The notes beneath the pieces were generated by a model. The model was not told where the DNA came from. It was given only the letters and a program-made list of their open reading frames with translations, and searched no databases. From contig NZ_JAMBOL010000008.1 of the NCBI RefSeq assembly GCF_023715605.1, forward strand, positions 62,001 through 126,000: a stretch of DNA of 64,000 nt. The letters are read 5' to 3'. This DNA is from Halalkalibacter oceani. GTDB taxonomy: Bacteria; Bacillota; Bacilli; Bacillales; Bacillaceae_D. Shown here in pieces: positions 60,724 through 64,000 of the stretch (position 1 is its first letter; each line of letters starts with the position of its first letter). The translations under genes were made by a program, and so were the position numbers.

Positions 60724-61200
60724 TTATGATGCGCTGTCAGCACGCTCACTGAGCCACTGCTCGTATTCTTCTTTCGTTTGCGAGCTTTCGAGCCGTGATT
60801 CTTCTTCCCCATTTTCAAAGTGAATCACGGTCGGCGTCACGTTAATGCCAAAGTCCGCCCACGCCTCTTCAAATTCAAGCACGTTAAGCAGTTCAAGATT
60901 TACGCCTATTTCTTCCGCTGTCGGAACAAGCACAGGGCTCGTCTGTTGACAAGCCGGACAAGTCGGCGAATAGAAATAAATCGTTTTGTCTTCCCCATTC
61001 TCAAGGCTGGCCTGCAGCTCGTCCGGCAAAATGATATTTTGATACAGCGGGTCATCGAGCTGCTTTATCGTACTCGGGTCAAGGCGTTCTTTTCCAAATG
61101 GATTTCCTTCTGACGCCTGCTGCGATTTCATTGAAGTGACGATAGCCAAAGCGGCGAATAAAACGACAACAATTCCGCCGTAAACCAAAAGCTTCTTCAT
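60724..61200 (-). CDS. membrane-anchored thioredoxin-like oxidase partner of BdbC
   Basis: The 158-residue protein has an N-terminal membrane anchor (about 5-22) and an extracellular thioredoxin domain with the redox motif CPAC in FYSPTCPACQQTSP (Cys about 80 and 83), and a cis-Pro VTPTVIHF. It starts one base after the bdbC stop, so it is probably the dithiol protein reoxidised by BdbC. It differs from B. subtilis BdbD, which has a DsbA-type helical insert; this one is a plain thioredoxin fold. Confidence 0.87.
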   Translation of the reverse strand: MKKLLVYGGIVVVLFAALAIVTSMKSQQASEGNPFGKERLDPSTIKQLDDPLYQNIILPDELQASLENGEDKTIYFYSPTCPACQQTSPVLVPTAEEIGVNLELLNVLEFEEAWADFGINVTPTVIHFENGEEESRLESSQTKEEYEQWLSERADSAS

Positions 61201-61617
61201 TTACTTTCCTCTCCTCTTCACTAACATAACCATACAAATCGTGATTCCCACAAAAGCGGTTAAGGCAAGAAATGGAATCGTAATAAAACCGGCATAATTA
61301 ATATACTCCATTGCACACGGGACAAGGCCGCAGGAATCGGTCTGGCCCAACGCATCAACCTTTTGCAGCAAATAATGATAAATCGAGAAGCCCATGCCAA
61401 TCACGGCCAACGGCAGCACATAAAAAGCAGCAGCGGTCTCTTTTCTAATCAGCGCAACCCCGAGAATAATCGGGATGGGGTACATAAAAATCCGCTGAGT
61501 CCAGCACAATTCACATGGTATATAGCCAACAATCTCAGAAAAATACAAACTGCCAAGCGTGGCAATCAAAGACAAAAGCCAAGCGATCATCAGCAGCTGC
61601 TCATTTTGTTTACTCAT
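61201..61617 (-). CDS. bdbC: disulfide bond formation protein C (DsbB family)
   Basis: The 138-residue quinone-linked membrane oxidase has four transmembrane segments. It has the redox pair CELC (about 35-38) in the first extracellular loop and CGLVPC (about 96-101) in the second. It moves electrons from extracytoplasmic thiol proteins to menaquinone and supports folding of secreted proteins. Its natural partner is the thioredoxin-like gene directly downstream. Confidence 0.94.
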   Translation of the reverse strand: MSKQNEQLLMIAWLLSLIATLGSLYFSEIVGYIPCELCWTQRIFMYPIPIILGVALIRKETAAAFYVLPLAVIGMGFSIYHYLLQKVDALGQTDSCGLVPCAMEYINYAGFITIPFLALTAFVGITICMVMLVKRRGK

Positions 61618-61691
61618 CTCTCTTCCCCACTTTATCTCCAGCGTCCACGTTCATTTTACACAGCCCCACTTACAAAAGTAAAGTTATATGA

Positions 61692-62201
61692 TTACCATTC
61701 TTCCTCCGGCTGACTTGTCACGCTGCGAATCACTCTCATCGGGTTGCCGCCAACAAAAGTGCCTGGAGCCACATCTTTATGAACGAGCGTTCCCGCCGAG
61801 ACGATTGCGCCGCTGCCGATGGTCACGCCGGGCAGGATCGTTGTATTTGCCCCGATCATCACCTCATCACCGATCACCACATCACCGAGGCGATACTCTT
61901 TAATGAGATACTCATGGGCCAAAATCGTCGTATTGTAGCCGATAATCGTGTTGCGCCCGATTGAAATCTTCTCGGGAAACATAATATCCATCATCACCAT
62001 TAACGCGACCGCTGTTTCCTCACCGACTTTCATCTTCAAAAATGTTCGATAGAGCCAGTTTTTCAGACGAGGCCAGGGCGTATAACGAGCCAGCTGGATA
62101 ATGATGAAATTTTTCATGACTTTCCAAAAAGGAACCGTTTTGTAAATATGCCAGAGTGAATTCGCCGTTTCAACAGGAAAACGCTCTGTTTTTCTGCTCA
62201 T
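61692..62201 (-). CDS. yvoF: hexapeptide-repeat acetyltransferase (YvoF)
   Basis: The 169-residue left-handed beta-helix protein has repeated [LIV]-G-x4 hexapeptides in PEKISIGRNTIIGYNTTILAHEYLIKEYRLGDVVIGDEVMIGANTTILPGVTIGSGAIVSAGTLVHKDV and the acetyl-CoA site GTFVGGNPMRVIR. The acceptor is not known. It overlaps ppaX by 4 bp in the conserved lgt-yvoD-ppaX-yvoF cluster. Confidence 0.93.
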   Translation of the reverse strand: MSRKTERFPVETANSLWHIYKTVPFWKVMKNFIIIQLARYTPWPRLKNWLYRTFLKMKVGEETAVALMVMMDIMFPEKISIGRNTIIGYNTTILAHEYLIKEYRLGDVVIGDEVMIGANTTILPGVTIGSGAIVSAGTLVHKDVAPGTFVGGNPMRVIRSVTSQPEEEW

Positions 62202-62845
62202 GATTCGTCCGCTCCAATGATCGCCAGCAGATCGCGCATATTCGATAAAATATAGTCAGGCTGATAAGAGCGAATGTTTTCCTCTCCTTTAATCGACCAG
62301 CCGACGATCGCCGTTGGAATGCCGAGGTTCTTACCGGCCTGCACGTCATAGTGGCTGTCACCGATCATCATCGCCGTTTCCTTGCTTGCGCCAAGGGCGG
62401 CTAACGCTTTTTCCAAAGGCTCGGGATCCGGCTTCGCTTTTGTCACATCATCGAGACCGATGACGACGTCAAAAAATTGGTCAAGCCCTGTCAGCTTCAG
62501 TCCCATCAAAGCAGTCTTTCTAATTTTCGTCGTCACGATCGCCAGCTTATAGCCTTGCTCGTGAAGGCGTTCGACCGTTTCATACACGCCTTCGTATTCC
62601 TCGACCAGTTCATCATGCTTTTCATGATTGAAGGCGCGGTACGTCGCAATCATCTCATCAACCCGCTCGGCATCAACTTTGCGGAAGCTGTCAATTAAAG
62701 GGGGACCGATAAAGTCAATCGCATGCTCGCGTGTATATTCGCCTGGCTTATATTTGTCAAGCGTATGAAGAAATGAAGCGATAATCAGTTCATTTGTATT
62801 AATTAACGTGCCGTCTAAATCAAAGAGTAGTGTCTCAATATTCAT
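62198..62845 (-). CDS. ppaX: pyrophosphatase PpaX
   Basis: The 215-residue HAD phosphatase starts at ATG 62845. HAD motifs: DLDGTLINT (motif I), TTKIRK (motif II), KPDPEP (Lys, motif III) and GDSHYDV (motif IV). In Bacillus it hydrolyses the pyrophosphate released when HPr kinase/phosphorylase dephosphorylates Ser46 of HPr; hprK should lie just right of the window, upstream of lgt. It overlaps yvoD by 11 bp. Confidence 0.95.
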   Translation of the reverse strand: MNIETLLFDLDGTLINTNELIIASFLHTLDKYKPGEYTREHAIDFIGPPLIDSFRKVDAERVDEMIATYRAFNHEKHDELVEEYEGVYETVERLHEQGYKLAIVTTKIRKTALMGLKLTGLDQFFDVVIGLDDVTKAKPDPEPLEKALAALGASKETAMMIGDSHYDVQAGKNLGIPTAIVGWSIKGEENIRSYQPDYILSNMRDLLAIIGADES

Positions 62846-63788
62846 AGCTCGTTTCCTTTCTCTCCAGCTTTTGTTTTTTCTCAACCCGGTCCCAAATGAC
62901 GGAAATCGCCAGCGTCAGCAAAATCGCGGTAACGATGCGGATAATCAAGAGCGGCCATACTGGAATACCGAGCGGAATGAAGATTAATGTATCTTCAACG
63001 ACGGCATGACAGGCGACAAGAAAGATGACGATCAAATACATATCTTTTTTGGAAATCCCGTCTTCTTTAGCGGCTTGAATGATCACGCCGGCTCCGAATG
63101 CCAAGCCGATCGTCAGGCCGGAGACTAATGTTGTTGACGTATTTTCCTGCACGCGCAGCAGCTTCGTTAACGGCCTCATCGCTTTCGCCATCACTTTAAT
63201 CCAGTTTCGCTCCTTCATCACCTGAATCACAACCATTAACGGGATGACGATTAGCGCAAGCTGAAAAATCCCGAGCGCCGCGCTTGTGACGCCGTCCCAG
63301 CCAATCGCCAGCCAGCTGTTGAGCTCCGGCTGCTGAGCAGCGGATACAAAGCCGTATTGGGCCATTTCCTGGCCGCCCTGCCAGAAAAGATTGATGACAA
63401 ACGCAGCGACGATTGCCAGCCCGATGCGCACGGCAAGGATGACCGACATCCGCACCCCGACTTTGGCGGCTACTGCCGACTCTACGAGCAAATTATGCGA
63501 GAATGAAAGCATCACAGCAAGAATGAAGACTTCCTTGACGGTTAAGTCCATCGTCAAAATCGCGCCGATTCCAGCGTATAAATTCAAAATATTCCCCAGG
63601 ACAAGCGGAATCGCCGCCTCGCCCGGCAAGCCGATCCAGCCCATTACCGGCGCCAGTAGTCGCGCGATCCAATCAAGAACCGGCGTATGGCCTAAAATCG
63701 TCACGATCAGCGTAATCGGGAATATAATCTTGCCTAATGTCCAAGTCGTTTCCAACCCGACGCGCAAGCCTCTCTTTACTACACCCAT
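62835..63788 (-). CDS. yvoD: nucleoside recognition (Gate) domain membrane protein, YvoD
   Basis: The 317-residue polytopic protein starts at ATG 63788 (GGAGGAGA upstream). Two gate-domain-like halves are visible (LGKIIFPITLIVTILGHTPVLDWIARLLAPVMGWIGLPGEAAIPLVLGNILN and GVIIQAAKEDGISKKDMYLIVIFLVACHAVVEDTLIF). The family is unassigned in function, often with sporulation or lipid genes. It lies between lgt and ppaX as in B. subtilis. Confidence 0.9.
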   Translation of the reverse strand: MGVVKRGLRVGLETTWTLGKIIFPITLIVTILGHTPVLDWIARLLAPVMGWIGLPGEAAIPLVLGNILNLYAGIGAILTMDLTVKEVFILAVMLSFSHNLLVESAVAAKVGVRMSVILAVRIGLAIVAAFVINLFWQGGQEMAQYGFVSAAQQPELNSWLAIGWDGVTSAALGIFQLALIVIPLMVVIQVMKERNWIKVMAKAMRPLTKLLRVQENTSTTLVSGLTIGLAFGAGVIIQAAKEDGISKKDMYLIVIFLVACHAVVEDTLIFIPLGIPVWPLLIIRIVTAILLTLAISVIWDRVEKKQKLERKETSYEY

Positions 63789-63817
63789 TTGTCTCTCCTC
63801 CACTCTTTTCTCTCCAG

Positions 63818-64000
63818 TTATTTCTTTTTCTTTTTTGAGCGTCCTTTCCGCTGCTGCTTAGGTGGAAGAGCCGGATCGTGATAGCGCGGAGTGTCCGCCT
63901 GTTTCCGGCGATAAATCCAAAGAATGACCGCACCGACGATCAGGACGACCGAAATAACCTGAGCGGTTCTGAGCACGCCGCCAATCAGCAAATAGTCTAA
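63818..64000 (-). CDS. lgt: prolipoprotein diacylglyceryl transferase, 3' end
   Basis: The last 60 codons are present; the 5' part is past the right edge. The fragment contains the final transmembrane helix (GGVLRTAQVISVVLIVGAVILWIYRR) and a Lys-rich tail. The helix wording and the position ahead of yvoD and ppaX fit Lgt, which transfers the diacylglyceryl group to lipobox cysteines such as those of the lipoproteins in this window. The catalytic region is not visible, hence some doubt. Confidence 0.75.
   Translation of the reverse strand, partial: LDYLLIGGVLRTAQVISVVLIVGAVILWIYRRKQADTPRYHDPALPPKQQRKGRSKKKKK

Overview
The window is a chromosomal segment of a Bacillaceae bacterium (Firmicutes). 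The evidence is the gene content and order: cggR-gapA-pgk-tpiA-gpmI-eno, secG-est-rnr-smpB-ssrA, yvcI-rapZ-yvcK-whiA-crh with trxB upstream, sigL next to cggR, hisZGDBHAF(IE), and lgt-yvoD-ppaX-yvoF. The Gram-positive signals agree: strong Shine-Dalgarno sequences, sigma-A promoters, a CggR operator, a CtsR box, Crh with Gln instead of His, and a short HisG that needs HisZ. Most genes lie on the minus strand. I cannot name the species.

Layout. 0-4.4 kb: an esterase cut by the left edge, a 59-residue Fur-regulated-basic-protein-like (FbpA) gene behind a promoter and terminator, and a FecB/FecC/FecE-type metal-chelate ABC operon with a methyltransferase. 4.4-4.9 kb: a divergent regulatory region with a possible leader peptide, an attenuator-like hairpin and an operator-like palindrome. 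4.9-10 kb: metabolic accessory genes (crotonase, aldo/keto reductase, VOC protein, AEC transporter with XRE-cupin regulator, DNA glycosylase). 10.2-12.6 kb: an operon of a membrane protein, a TetR regulator and a DUF418 membrane protein. 12.6-23.9 kb: an AT-richer accessory stretch with decayed DNA, a TetR-controlled epimerase unit with a 31-residue membrane peptide gene, and a five-gene catabolic-looking cluster: GntR regulator, argininosuccinate-lyase-like enzyme, TAXI-type TRAP binding protein, fused TRAP permease and opine dehydrogenase. Broken genes lie between that cluster and the 3' end of ssrA.

23.9-39.3 kb is core: tmRNA, smpB, rnr, two hydrolases, secG, the glycolytic operon with CggR, a glutaredoxin-like gene, sigL and clpP. 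39.4-44 kb holds a DASS (SLC13) carboxylate transporter with its CitA/CitB-type two-component system. 44-50 kb holds crh, whiA, yvcK, rapZ, a Nudix gene, trxB and a TPR protein. 51.1-57.9 kb is the complete his operon, ended by a perfect 16-bp-stem palindrome and three tandem 106-bp repeats. The right end holds an M20 amidase, small enzymes, a disulfide-bond pair (BdbC plus a thioredoxin-like partner), yvoF, ppaX, yvoD and the end of lgt.

The best candidates for something undescribed are the TRAP/lyase/opine-dehydrogenase cluster, the leader-peptide and hairpin region ahead of the FecBCD-methyltransferase operon, the tandem 106-bp terminator-bearing repeats after hisIE, and a dispersed palindrome family used as terminators (five copies).
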